The notes under the pieces are model-generated. The model was not told the origin of the DNA, searched no databases, and saw only the letters and a program-made list of their open reading frames with translations. A DNA stretch of 64,000 nt, taken from assembly GCF_036492425.1 (NCBI RefSeq), contig NZ_AP025294.1, forward strand, positions 310,001 to 374,000, in the 5' to 3' direction. Source of the stretch: Persicobacter psychrovividus. GTDB taxonomy: Bacteria; Bacteroidota; Bacteroidia; Cytophagales; Cyclobacteriaceae. Below are positions 44,468-52,940 of this stretch, in pieces. Every line of letters starts with the position of its first letter. The first letter of the stretch is position 1. The translations under genes were made by a program, and so were the position numbers.

Positions 44468-44475
44468 AGGGGCTT

Positions 44476-45105
44476 TTATTTTTTCATTCTTATCAATTCG
44501 AGTCCTCCAATTTCAACAGCATTGGCAAATGGTATCTCTTCCTGTCCAAAATAGAACTTCCCGCTATCGAAGCTTATCATTGTCGTATCCATGAGAAAAA
44601 AGCATTCGTCTGTCTTGGTCAATAAATCTGAGTTTGAATCCGATAATTCAATAACTTCAACGTAACTAACTGCATTACTCTTGGTTAAATTATCAATCGG
44701 AATTTGTTTTTCAGAGGTTTGGAAGAAATATTTAGTTCCCCCTCCAGGCATCCCAAACCATGGCATTACTTGTCCAGCTGAAACATTAACATTTTCAGGA
44801 AGTCCATTAACAATGAAATACTTTTTCTGTAATTCTTGAAAGTTTGGTGGTAAGGATTTCTTTTCAAATAGTTCTTTAAATTTCCAGAAAAAAACAGCTT
44901 GATTTTGCCATTCTGGATTTTCAGTTTCTTCTTTTAAATTATCACTCCAATAATGCATAAATAACTCGTGTGTCATCAGTTGAAGTCTTGATTGCTCAAT
45001 TTTTTCTTTCAATTCTGCACTAAATTTTTTGTTCGAACTTTCAGAATCAATAGCATATGATTGTTTCTTAGTTTCTGCCTTTTTCCCAAATATTCTTTTA
45101 AACAT
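44476..45105 (-). CDS. TNT-like (DUF4237) domain protein
   Basis: 209 aa. N-terminal 55 residues are basic and low-complexity (MFKRIFGKKAETKKQS). The middle is helical (LQLMTHELFMHYWSDNLKEE). From about residue 95, SLPPNFQELQKKYFIVNGLP followed by NVSAGQVMPWFGMPGGGTKY matches the C-terminal half of TNT/DUF4237 domains (NAD-degrading toxins), where 'G.vaPWFGqpGGGtqY' is conserved. The earlier arginine-bearing motif of active toxins is not evident, so it may be inactive. No immunity gene is seen beside it. Confidence 0.5.
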   Translation of the reverse strand: MFKRIFGKKAETKKQSYAIDSESSNKKFSAELKEKIEQSRLQLMTHELFMHYWSDNLKEETENPEWQNQAVFFWKFKELFEKKSLPPNFQELQKKYFIVNGLPENVNVSAGQVMPWFGMPGGGTKYFFQTSEKQIPIDNLTKSNAVSYVEVIELSDSNSDLLTKTDECFFLMDTTMISFDSGKFYFGQEEIPFANAVEIGGLELIRMKK

Positions 45106-45163
45106 TTGATTTCTCTCTTTATTACTGTTTTATTTTGCTGGGCCGCCTCTCTTAATTGCCCCT

Positions 45164-45286
45164 AACGTTCGGTGTATGGTGTCGTAAGGGATTGCGGGCT
45201 TCAAACCTATCAAGTTACCACCCGAAATTAATGCGGTTGATTCCGCTCGAAAACCTCTGAAACCCTTATCCACTATACACATTGTT
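45164..45286 (-). other. attC site, type G
   Basis: 123 bp; GGTGTATGGTGTCGTAAGGG against CCCTTATCCACTATACACA. Closes the 301-aa gene cassette. Confidence 0.85.
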
Positions 45287-45297
45287 GTAGCCCGTAA

Positions 45298-46203
45298 TTA
45301 TTTGTATTCCTGAGTTTTAAATAAACTTTCAAGATTCTCTTTATAATTTTTCGAGTATTTATAATACTGTTTCTCTTTTAAAATCGAACCTAATACTAAA
45401 TCCATTTTTTGCTCCTTAAATTTCTTTTTCTGATTTAAGCACATATAATGATAAATCAATGTATTAAGGTATTTATCAATGAAGTATTCTTTATAGCTCA
45501 TTTCGTCTTCATCTTTTAGGATTTTCATCTTAAAGTCAGGAAAGTTCAAATCAAGATACTGGTAATATGGTTGTCCATTAAACTTTGGATATTTGCTAAT
45601 CTTTTCCATCGCTGCCTTATAGTTTGGTGGCTTAACAATATTCATGTACCCCCAAATAGTCATGCCGCATAGACTCATTGCTTTTAAGAAAAAAATCCCT
45701 TTTTCGGTATCACTCTTTAGATTATAACTATTCAATTCAAAATTCACGGCTGTCAAATCAAATGGTTGATTCTTATTTCCAATCCCACTAAATAACATAT
45801 CATAGTAATTATCAACTAAAGCAAAATATTTGATGTCAGAATTCAAGGTATCAGCAATCAATTTATAATTGTCTTTAGGATTCTCCTCTCGAATATTTAG
45901 GTTTATCTGTCTAACTACAAAAATGTATTTTAGAGATGTTGTGTCAGGAAGTTGTAAAAATCTCTCAGAAGTCAGGTCGTTTTTAGGAGTAATCGTCTGT
46001 TTGATAAACTCAACTGTTACATTCAACTTATCTGTCTTTAGTTTATCCAATTTTTCATCAGTCCCCTCGGGAGGGTTATTTCGAAACATGAAGTTTCTAT
46101 AAATCTTTCCTAACTCAATCAGGTTGTTGTCAATTTCTTGATTCTGTGAATATGAATTAATTGCAATTACGCTTAAAAATAAATAGGCTAAAATCTTTCT
46201 CAT
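45298..46203 (-). CDS. Exported hypothetical protein, 301 aa, copy 1
   Basis: Signal peptide MRKILAYLFLSVIAINSYSQ, then a soluble exported domain (QEIDNNLIELGKIYRNFMFR, SLKYIFVVRQINLNIREENP). A helix-rich C-terminal half contains GIFFLKAMSLCGMTIWGYMN and a lysine-rich end (LNQKKKFKEQKMDLVLGSIL). The copy at 62440-63345 encodes the same protein and even the leader and attC match, so it was duplicated very recently. No family recognised. Confidence 0.7.
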   Translation of the reverse strand: MRKILAYLFLSVIAINSYSQNQEIDNNLIELGKIYRNFMFRNNPPEGTDEKLDKLKTDKLNVTVEFIKQTITPKNDLTSERFLQLPDTTSLKYIFVVRQINLNIREENPKDNYKLIADTLNSDIKYFALVDNYYDMLFSGIGNKNQPFDLTAVNFELNSYNLKSDTEKGIFFLKAMSLCGMTIWGYMNIVKPPNYKAAMEKISKYPKFNGQPYYQYLDLNFPDFKMKILKDEDEMSYKEYFIDKYLNTLIYHYMCLNQKKKFKEQKMDLVLGSILKEKQYYKYSKNYKENLESLFKTQEYK

Positions 46204-46235
46204 ATGTAATAATGTTTCATCTTCTTATGGGCTAC

Positions 46236-46282
46236 AACGGTTAGTGTATGGTGCGTGCTTTGCATGCATTATACACCGTGTT
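46236..46282 (-). other. attC site, unique minimal type
   Basis: 47 bp: AACGGTTAGTGTATGGTGCG, a small loop, then ATTATACACCGTGTT. Shortest site in the window; only the outer stem is left. The 154-aa gene ends inside it. Confidence 0.8.
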
Positions 46283-46733
46283 GTGCATAGTTTTTTATTT
46301 CTTTCAATTCTTTCTCAATCGAATCAGAATCGATTAAGTTTTCTTCGAATTGTATTTCTTTCTTAGTCTTTTTCCAATAAGGATAGAGCCAAGTCATAGC
46401 CGTTCCTAAGTTTTCAAATTCTGAATCGCTTAGAATCAAATCAGTCTCATTTTTATAGGTAAAATTTCCCTTATAATACTTTGTGATTCGCTTTCTCTTT
46501 GTCAGCAAATTGAAAAATCTGTCAATCGCTATTTGAACATCATCGTACTCAGGGTCAAAATGCTGATGAACCAATCCATACCCAACCGTTAGTTCTCTGT
46601 CGTCACAAGAAATCCATATTCCTGTTTCACCAATTGTTAGGTGGTCACCTTCTTCATAATCCTTTAAATCACTCCCGAAATGGTTTTTCAAAAGTTCCTT
46701 GATCTTAGAAAATATGGCTTGGTGTTTTTTCAT
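46269..46733 (-). CDS. Hypothetical protein, 154 aa
   Basis: Soluble and acidic. An N-terminal helix (HQAIFSKIKELLKNHFGSDL), then strands GDHLTIGETGIWISCDDREL followed by TVGYGLVHQHFDPEYDD, a helix (VQIAIDRFFNLLTKRKRI) and a C-terminal charged helix. The arrangement is typical of small immunity-like or DUF proteins, with no family named. Its last residues (AQHGV) come from the R'' arm and the minimal attC. Confidence 0.6.
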   Translation of the reverse strand: MKKHQAIFSKIKELLKNHFGSDLKDYEEGDHLTIGETGIWISCDDRELTVGYGLVHQHFDPEYDDVQIAIDRFFNLLTKRKRITKYYKGNFTYKNETDLILSDSEFENLGTAMTWLYPYWKKTKKEIQFEENLIDSDSIEKELKEIKNYAQHGV

Positions 46734-46747
46734 TTTTAATTATGCAC

Positions 46748-46869
46748 AACGGTTTGCATATGGCTTGTGGCGGTTTCGAAGCACTTTTCTGTCCAACAAA
46801 ACCAAACTTGGCTACGGAGCGAAAACCTTGCTAGCAACCGTTCATCCGCCATAAGCTATATGCGTTGTT
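46748..46869 (-). other. attC site, type B
   Basis: 122 bp. Closes the second IS630-interrupted cassette. Confidence 0.85.
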
Positions 46870-47408
46870 GTGTGGCGTTTTTATCTTTTTATTTTATTCA
46901 TTTCAAGGGTGTCAGTTGGATTTATGAAACCTATTAAGTTGTCCATTTCGTCAATAGTCATTGTTAATGAGTCAGTTTTTAAAATCCAATTGTCGTTTTC
47001 CTTCTTGCAAGTTCCATCTAAAAATCCCCAAGACGAGCCTGGATTTAAGCTATACGTCATACTAAACTCGTTTGTCTCTTTCCATCTAATCAGTGAAAAA
47101 GTCGTATCAGCTTTTTGAAATGTCCACTGTTCCAACCGATTATTTTGGTGTCTGTCAATACCTTCTCCAAATAGATAAAACATTACAATCGAAGCAATAA
47201 CAGAGTTGATAAGGAATATTCTCGAAAACTCTTTCTTTTTAGCAAAGAATAGAACTCCTGCAATTATCAGATTCAGTACGAAAACAAACGGAACCAAAAG
47301 AATAATTCCGATAGAGACACTTGGGTCTGGGTCCATTTGGTAAACCCATAACCAAATCAGTCCAAAGTCAATGACTGCTAGTGCGATAACCCTTAAATAC
47401 CACCCGAT

Positions 47409-48038
47409 TTAAAACCCACCAAAACACCACTCAATTGGCTTTTTCCATCTTTCATTGTAATACTCAATATAGTTGGTGATTTTTCTTTCTAAATTAGGGA
47501 CCGAGTTAAATTGCCCATTACGAATTACATGCTTCTGTAAACGGCCAAACCAATTCTCTATTTGGTTCAACCAAGAGCAATGTTTTGGAGTATATTGAAA
47601 TCTGATTTTATGGTCTTTATCCTCTAAAAATTCCATCCTGGACTTCATCGTCTTTAATACTCCACACCGTCCTTTCTTACCTAAATCACTGTCATAATTT
47701 ACTTTATCAGCAATTAGCTTGACTAATGACTCTGATTTATGTGTATTAAGCTGGTCTGCAATAAAAACGATTTTTTTGTTAGGGTATTTATCGATGATTG
47801 ACTCTATAAATTTACAAAAATCCTCCTCATTCCGAGTCTGTCCAAGTTGATATTTGGTGACCTCGCCGTCCATTATATTCAGGCCTGCGATTAAACAGGT
47901 CGTTCCGTTCCGCTTGTATTCTGGGTCTACTCGCTTAACTTGACCGCTTTTTGCTGTGGTTATTTTTATGTTTTGTTTAGCTTGAATACCCGTCTTTTCA
48001 TCCACAGAAATAGTCACAACATCGTCTGATTGCTCCAA
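47409..48038 (-). CDS. IS630-family transposase, catalytic half (orfB), copy 2
   Basis: 209 aa from the first ATG, with the same DDE residues (SVDEKTG, ADQLNTHKS, IENWFGRLQ). A handful of substitutions relative to copy 1 (MNIMDG/LNIMDG, VFVADQ/VFIADQ, VANLE/VPNLE) are conservative, consistent with a working enzyme. Confidence 0.85.
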   Translation of the reverse strand: MEQSDDVVTISVDEKTGIQAKQNIKITTAKSGQVKRVDPEYKRNGTTCLIAGLNIMDGEVTKYQLGQTRNEEDFCKFIESIIDKYPNKKIVFIADQLNTHKSESLVKLIADKVNYDSDLGKKGRCGVLKTMKSRMEFLEDKDHKIRFQYTPKHCSWLNQIENWFGRLQKHVIRNGQFNSVPNLERKITNYIEYYNERWKKPIEWCFGGF

Positions 48039-48117
48039 ATAAACACTGCAAACATCAGAAACACGGTCGTTATGCTCCTGTTGGTCACCTATTTTTGGAT
48101 GTATCCAATATTCAGTT

Positions 48118-48627
48118 TTATGAGGACTTAATTCGTTTTTTTAAAAGTCGACCAACATGACTTGATGAGATTTCGATTCCCATTTTCTTCGCTTGCTCAC
48201 TCAAAGACTCATGAGACCATTCAGTGATTGGAACATCATAATCTTGAGGATCTTGGCAGCTTAATGTTTGCACTTGAATTTTTTCTTCGGCAGTTAAACG
48301 AGGTTTCCTTCCGCTTCTTTTAGAATCAGTTAATTGTTCATAAATAAGTCGGATAAATTCAGTATCTCCTATTTTATTTTGGGTTTCATCTAACTCATTG
48401 ATTGCGTCCCATTTATTAAGCCATCTCTTCACTGTATTGGGATCTGCTTTTTCATTAGCACAAATCTCTTTGAAGCTTAACCCCTTATTAAAATGGTACA
48501 CAAATGAGGCTCGGCGACGAATATTTGAAGGCGTCTTCCCACTATTAATAATTCTAAATAGTAGTCTCTCTTCTCGCTCCGTCAGATCAATGACAATAGA
48601 TGTTTTTCTTCCCATACAGTGATTCAA
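48118..48627 (-). CDS. IS630-family transposase, DNA-binding half (orfA), copy 2
   Basis: 169 aa; helix-turn-helix regions as in copy 1. It has more differences from copy 1 than orfB does (HYMGRK/HCMGRK, KTLLFKII/RLLFRII, LFHQGL/HFNKGL). Ends at the same A7 run where a +1 shift would join it to orfB. Confidence 0.85.
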   Translation of the reverse strand: MNHCMGRKTSIVIDLTEREERLLFRIINSGKTPSNIRRRASFVYHFNKGLSFKEICANEKADPNTVKRWLNKWDAINELDETQNKIGDTEFIRLIYEQLTDSKRSGRKPRLTAEEKIQVQTLSCQDPQDYDVPITEWSHESLSEQAKKMGIEISSSHVGRLLKKRIKSS

Positions 48628-48704
48628 GAAAAAATCATGCTAAATTTAGGGGGTGTAGCACTAGTGTTAATATTATATATAGTGTCTTCATTCAAATGCC
48701 ACAC

Positions 48705-48826
48705 AACGTTCCGGGTATGAAACGTAGGGCATTTCGGAGCTACGAACTTGTCCACCAAGACGATGCTTGCTAAGAATCCGAAACTTGCGGAAACCACTGT
48801 CAGCCCTATGTTTTATACCCATTGTT
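48705..48826 (-). other. attC site, type F
   Basis: 122 bp. Closes lipoprotein copy 3. Confidence 0.85.
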
Positions 48827-48830
48827 GTGG

Positions 48831-49388
48831 CTAGTTTTTTATTTTTTTTATGTCAAAATAGCATTCTCTTACAGGGTTTAAATCTGACAATCCTTTGTCA
48901 CAAAGGGTATGTTCTTTTTTCCTTTGTTCAATTCCCCTGTCGAAGTCTCTCTTAATTTCTGAAAAGTTGGTAGCAGGACTTTGAGAACCGATTCCAACTT
49001 TCGTTTTATTAACTGCAATTATTTCCAATACTTCAAAGTCAATTAGTGCATCTCTTTGAATATATGTCAAGTCAAGCAGGTCAAGACATTTCGTGTTAAT
49101 CATCCCGCTTGGAATTTGTCTTCCGAAAAGCCGATTTTGATCAATGAAACATACTCCAATCCATTGTCCGTTTTCGTCTTCATTAAAGTCCAAGACAATA
49201 GCAGACATTTCCGCACTGAAGCCATTAAATTTTAGTACCTGTCCAAATTTTACAGGAAAGCTTTCAATTTCTAGTCCTGTCCAATTTGGTTGCATCATTT
49301 CTGGAATTGATTCTGAGGAATTCGTTGTCATGTTATTACAACTTGAAATTAAAAGTCCAATGGTCAGTATGAATGCTATTCTTGTCAT
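48831..49388 (-). CDS. Lipoprotein, 185 aa, copy 3 of 4
   Basis: As copy 4 at 55002-55559 except KKEHTLCDKG for KKEQTLCDKG. Lipobox and C-terminal cysteine pair present. The neighbour on the 5' side is the DUF6985-like cassette with a type K attC. Confidence 0.7.
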   Translation of the reverse strand: MTRIAFILTIGLLISSCNNMTTNSSESIPEMMQPNWTGLEIESFPVKFGQVLKFNGFSAEMSAIVLDFNEDENGQWIGVCFIDQNRLFGRQIPSGMINTKCLDLLDLTYIQRDALIDFEVLEIIAVNKTKVGIGSQSPATNFSEIKRDFDRGIEQRKKEHTLCDKGLSDLNPVRECYFDIKKIKN

Positions 49389-49404
49389 TTTTCAAATTAG
49401 CCAC

Positions 49405-49635
49405 AACGTTTAGTATATGGCAAGTAGGGCAGTAAAAGCAATAAACTTTCGGGTTTGCACTGAGCCAAAACGTTGTATTTTGTTTTTAATTTATTCATTC
49501 ATAAAAGCCAAACGTTAGTTCATGAGCACCTTTAAAATAGACAATCAGCGAACTAAATCAACGATTTGGCGGTGTTGGTAAATAGCACTGAACTTTCGTT
49601 AACCTCTGAACGCCCTATTTGCTATATACAGTGTT
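49405..49635 (-). other. attC site, type K, long form
   Basis: 231 bp, the longest site. Outer arms as in 38159-38279, but about 110 extra bases in the middle (AGCCAAAACGTTGTATTTTG through CAACGATTTGGCGG), including a possible inner arm. Closes the DUF6985-like gene cassette. Confidence 0.75.
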
Positions 49636-49648
49636 GTAAGCCATTTTT

Positions 49649-50278
49649 CTATTTCCAGAATTGCCACCACTTTTTCCTTTCACGAGTTAGTTGCTCATTT
49701 TCCTTTTCCCAATTTTTCTGTTCTTGTTCAGAAGTTCCATTGTCATCATATGTTGTCCAATGATTAAATGATTCTTCCGCAAGACCTACTTTAATCACTC
49801 TGTCTTTATGCATCATAACTCCAACACCATGTTCATCATCCCAGCTACATCCTAATTCAAACCCATAGTATGCAAACCCGTCTTTCTCACTATCCATTAT
49901 GTGCAGAAACGAGAGTCCTAAATGCTCTTTGTATTCTTCTATGGAATTAATTTCTGGTATTAATTCTTCATAAATCTCTTTTGCGTTTGGGTAATCTTTT
50001 AAAAGACTGTTTAAAAGTGAGTCTCTTACTATCTCAGAGTTATTGGTCAGGTATTGAATAGATTCAAATTGTGCCTGAGACAATTGATGAACATAATCAA
50101 CTGATATTCCTATTGTGTGAGTTTTAATTATTCCATCAGAAGGTTCTTCAGAATTTTTGGCACCATAAGCTCCATTTCTTGCTTGAAAACCTTCCCATGC
50201 CGGAAGATTAATCCATCCGTCATGGTCGTCTCCAATAATGGTATTAGGTTCTAATTCTGAAATATTCTGATTTTTCAT
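49649..50278 (-). CDS. DUF6985-like protein
   Basis: 209 aa from ATG 50278 (MKNQNISELEPNTIIGDDHD). N-terminal WINLPAWEGFQARNGAYGAK; the middle contains QAQFESIQYLTNNSEIVRDS and the C-terminal part GLSFLHIMDSEKDGFAYYGF, then GCSWDDEHGVGVMMHKDRVI, a pattern I associate with DUF6985 domains ('WD.EHGlGvlmh.drv'). It ends with a lysine/tryptophan tail (RERKKWWQFWK). A longer frame starting in the neighbouring attC is judged an artefact. Cytoplasmic, function unknown. Confidence 0.65.
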   Translation of the reverse strand: MKNQNISELEPNTIIGDDHDGWINLPAWEGFQARNGAYGAKNSEEPSDGIIKTHTIGISVDYVHQLSQAQFESIQYLTNNSEIVRDSLLNSLLKDYPNAKEIYEELIPEINSIEEYKEHLGLSFLHIMDSEKDGFAYYGFELGCSWDDEHGVGVMMHKDRVIKVGLAEESFNHWTTYDDNGTSEQEQKNWEKENEQLTRERKKWWQFWK

Positions 50279-50295
50279 TTTTTTCAATGGCTTAC

Positions 50296-50475
50296 AACGG
50301 TGTGTATATGGTGCGCTGGGGATTTTATCCTTCCGAAGCTGGCGGTTTATTTCCAAGCCCAAGTTTTGAATCTGTTATATTTGCTCTGCTAAACCGATTC
50401 AAAACTTGGGCGATGGTTGATTTGGATTTGAGGTTTCATCACCCACCAAAACCCCTGTGCGCTATATATAGTGTT
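50296..50475 (-). other. attC site, type A
   Basis: 180 bp. Closes NC1 at 50476-50935. Confidence 0.85.
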
Positions 50476-50935
50476 ATCTCTTTTCATCGTTCCTAATTTC
50501 ATCGAATCGATGAGTTTCGTTCTATTAGTCTCATAAACTTTCTGTTCACGTAACTTATTATAAATATAAACTCTTATTTATTGATGTCAGGTGCGTCCAA
50601 TTTTCACGTTTAGCGATCACCGTTGTTGAAAAAAATGTTTGAAAGTCTGCGGCTTGAAACCATTTATGGTCACGCTAAATTGAATTGAAAAAATGCTGAA
50701 TCACCTTTTGCTGTTGTTCGTTTTTCTGCTTTGAAAATAAGAAGCCAAAAACCATTTATGGTCAATCTAATATTTTTGAAATTCCCAATCCTTCCAACGC
50801 CGCAATTGTCAAATCAACGCTGAGTTAATTTTGATAAACTCTTGTTATACTTCTATTCATTAACACTTTACCTTAAAATATTCACGCATATGTTCATTCT
50901 TATGACCAAGATAGACCGCTATTTTTAGCAGAGAT
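50476..50935 (-). repeat. NC1 gene-poor cassette, full form
   Basis: 460 bp; both ACCATTTATGGT repeats present. Confidence 0.85.
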
Positions 50936-51058
50936 AACGGTGCGTATATGGCGCGCAGGGGATTTTTTCCTTCTGAAGTTAGCGGTTTAATCCAAGCCCT
51001 ACTTTTGAATTGGAAGTTTCACCACTCTTCGAAACCCCTGTGCGCTATATATAATGTT
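50936..51058 (-). other. attC site, type A without the inner hairpin
   Basis: 123 bp. Same outer sequence as type A (GTATATGGCGCGCAGGGG against CCCCTGTGCGCTATATATA), but the 57-base inner hairpin block is absent, bringing it to the standard length. Closes the 255-aa gene cassette. Confidence 0.85.
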
Positions 51059-51068
51059 GTACACCTTT

Positions 51069-51836
51069 TTAATAAATTATTGCATTTTTTACCTTGATTC
51101 CTTCTCTGAATAATTTAGGTGATTTCCATATTTCAATTGAGTCAGTTAGCATTAGAATTTCCATTTCCCTCTTCAACCACTCCATGGATGTTTTTTGGCG
51201 TTCATTAAAAATGTTAATAGGATATAGTTTCTTAATCTTGCCATCTTTTATTTGTTCCATAGATGAGTTCCATAACTTTTCAGAATCTGTTTGATAAGAA
51301 GTTATTGATAAGGGCGTAGTTTTCACTCTCCATTCTCCACTTTCACTTAGTGTTTCGTTATCAGGGTAACAATAGGCGTATTCTATGCTAACAACATCCA
51401 CGATGCTTCTGAGTATATTATTGAAAAAACTCAAACTTTCTTCTCCTTCGTGTTGCCAATTGAATTCAATATCAACCCTTTTCAGAGTTTGATATTCATT
51501 TGTCATGATACTAAATGAAGAATAGTAATTTTTATCTTTTATTTGTACAGATACACCATCCAAATTGGAAAGTCCTTTTTGAGAGAGTCGGTTAGTAAAT
51601 GCTTTTATTCCAAGGGTCTCATCGCCTTTTGAAATTCCGTAGCCCGAACCTCTTATATCAAATGCTAACTTTGGTTTCTGATAAAATTCATCAGCTATAG
51701 ATTTTAGGGCGTTTATTAATTCACTTTTTTCTTGATCTGAATATTCGACTTTATCAATGTTTGCATAAATACGGAGATAATTTTTTGTAAATCTCTCTGA
51801 AGCAGTTTTGTTAAATATCTTTTTCAAAAAATACAT
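51069..51836 (-). CDS. Hypothetical protein, 255 aa
   Basis: N-terminus MYFLKKIFNKTASERFTKNY, then a helix (EKSELINALKSIADEFYQKP), a strand region with SSFSIMTNEYQTLKRVDIEF and aromatic-rich EYAYCYPDNETLSESGEWRV, and a C-terminal helical part (NERQKTSMEWLKREMEILML). Soluble, no family recognised. It is the only cassette with the short type A attC. Confidence 0.6.
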   Translation of the reverse strand: MYFLKKIFNKTASERFTKNYLRIYANIDKVEYSDQEKSELINALKSIADEFYQKPKLAFDIRGSGYGISKGDETLGIKAFTNRLSQKGLSNLDGVSVQIKDKNYYSSFSIMTNEYQTLKRVDIEFNWQHEGEESLSFFNNILRSIVDVVSIEYAYCYPDNETLSESGEWRVKTTPLSITSYQTDSEKLWNSSMEQIKDGKIKKLYPINIFNERQKTSMEWLKREMEILMLTDSIEIWKSPKLFREGIKVKNAIIY

Positions 51837-51856
51837 CCGTCCTATTTATGGTGTAC

Positions 51857-51979
51857 AACGGCTCGAATATGCGTAGTGCGGGATTTCAAGGCACTTCACT
51901 TTCAAACCACTACTTTATCTATTAATTGCTCTATCGTTCAAATTAATTAAATCGCCCCGCATTACGTATATTTATTGTT
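51857..51979 (-). other. attC site, unique type
   Basis: 123 bp; CTCGAATATGCGTAGTGCGGG against CCCCGCATTACGTATATTTA. Closes the cassette with a decayed second gene. Confidence 0.8.
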
Positions 51980-51995
51980 GTGGGTATGTTGCTTA

Positions 51996-52316
51996 TTAAT
52001 TTGTTTCAATTATTTCAGCTTCTCCAATCCGATTTGCTCCTTCATGAATCGACCAAATCCTACCAATTTAGATGAAACTTCTAATGTCGAATAAATCCAG
52101 AAATTCTATTTTCACAATGGAAGATTCTCCTGGCAAAATCCATTCTCTATCACTAAAAGTAATCTGCCCGATATACGTTTGTTTTAATTTACCATTCTCA
52201 TATTCGAAAACTTGATTTGGTCTATATTCTATTTTAATTCCAGTTACTCAACCACCTTTGTCAGTCGAGCAAAGTGTCAATTTTGCTTTTATATCAAAAT
52301 AGCCTGTACGTATAAA
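51996..52316 (-). pseudogene. Decayed EF-Tu-domain-like gene
   Basis: One frame reads IKFIRTGYFDIKAKLTLCST, DKGG, stop, VTGIKIEYRPNQVFEYENGK, then TFSDREWILPGESSIVKIEF, LDLFDIRSFI, stop, and GRIWSIHEGANRIGEAEIIE. The order 'EGGR..gi..gYRPn', 'PGe....v', 'f.i.EG.r.iG.g.i' is that of the third beta-barrel domain of EF-Tu, found as stand-alone small proteins in Bacteroidota. Two in-frame stops make it a pseudogene, formerly the second gene of this cassette. Confidence 0.65.
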
Positions 52317-52318
52317 TT

Positions 52319-52783
52319 TTATTCTCTTTTACTGAATTTATCCCAATACAATCGACAAATCAAATCAAGCTCCTCAATTGTCATAACGTTTTTATTATGG
52401 TCAAATAGTCTAAAATCATTTGCAGAAATGATTAAATTTCCGCCACAATAGTCCAAGTCTGTATCATGTTGATTGCAAGTAATCAAAACGTAATCATCTT
52501 CAATTTCAGAGGATAATATTTCCAAATCCACTTTTAAATACTCTTCATGGCTTTTGAATTCAATTTTCTTTAAGTCAATTGGATTCATCCATGGGTCAAA
52601 ATCCAGTTTGTTTACACAAATCAAGTCGACATAAAAATTTTCAAAGTCTGGATTAATCAATTCTGCCAGATAATTACATTGAATGGTCAAGATCAATTTA
52701 TTTAAATCACCTTGACAATCAATAATTCCTCCATCATGAAAAATTGAGAAAACATCTCTTATATTGTTAATCATAGTATCCAT
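52319..52783 (-). CDS. Hypothetical protein, 154 aa (MDTMINN family)
   Basis: Starts at ATG 52783 (MDTMINNIRDVFSIFHDGGI); a TTG-initiated start five codons upstream is not conserved in the second copy at bases 1-57. Strand-rich and acidic: LILTIQCNYLAELINPDFEN, IEFKSHEEYLKVDLEILSSE, DDYVLITCNQHDTDLDYCGG, with a C-terminal helix EELDLICRLYWDKFSKRE. It resembles small immunity-type proteins in size and composition only. Intact, followed by a decayed gene in the same cassette. Confidence 0.65.
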   Translation of the reverse strand: MDTMINNIRDVFSIFHDGGIIDCQGDLNKLILTIQCNYLAELINPDFENFYVDLICVNKLDFDPWMNPIDLKKIEFKSHEEYLKVDLEILSSEIEDDYVLITCNQHDTDLDYCGGNLIISANDFRLFDHNKNVMTIEELDLICRLYWDKFSKRE

Positions 52784-52806
52784 GTGCGTTTCTCGCAATT
52801 ACCCAC

Positions 52807-52929
52807 AACGTTACGTGTATGGTGTCGTAAGGGATTGCGGGCTTCAATACTATCAAATTACCACCCAAAATTAATGCGGGTGATAACGCTCGAAAACCTC
52901 TGAAACCCTTATGCACTATACACATTGTT
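52807..52929 (-). other. attC site, type G
   Basis: 123 bp (TTACGTGTATGGTGTCG variant). Closes the 227-aa gene cassette. Confidence 0.85.
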
Positions 52930-52940
52930 GGCAGTTGCCT

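Larger units (their letters stand above)
47381..48661 (-). mobile_element. IS630-family insertion sequence, copy 2
   Basis: 1281 bp, flanked by TA at 47379-47380 and 48662-48663. Terminal repeats as in copy 1 with small changes (GTGCGATAACCCTTAAAT left). Differs from copy 1 at scattered positions, so the copies are not from one very recent event. Confidence 0.9.
46881..48691 (-). pseudogene. Membrane protein gene split by an IS630 insertion
   Basis: Removing 47381-48661 and one TA restores a continuous frame from ATG 48691: MKTLYIILTL joined to AVIDFGLIWLWVYQMDPDPS, then IILLVPFVFVLNLIIAGVLF, a third hydrophobic stretch (IFLINSVIASIVMFYLF) and a soluble C-terminal domain (WTFQKADTTFSLIRWKETNE). 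The restored protein is about 175 aa with three transmembrane helices. The main part could still be translated from ATG 47336 but lacks the first helix. Confidence 0.8.

Noticed and set aside
49649-50362. Extended N-terminus of the DUF6985-like protein (MGLEINRQLRKDK...)
   Set aside because: The extra residues come from the neighbouring type A attC; ATG 50278 is the first start within the cassette.
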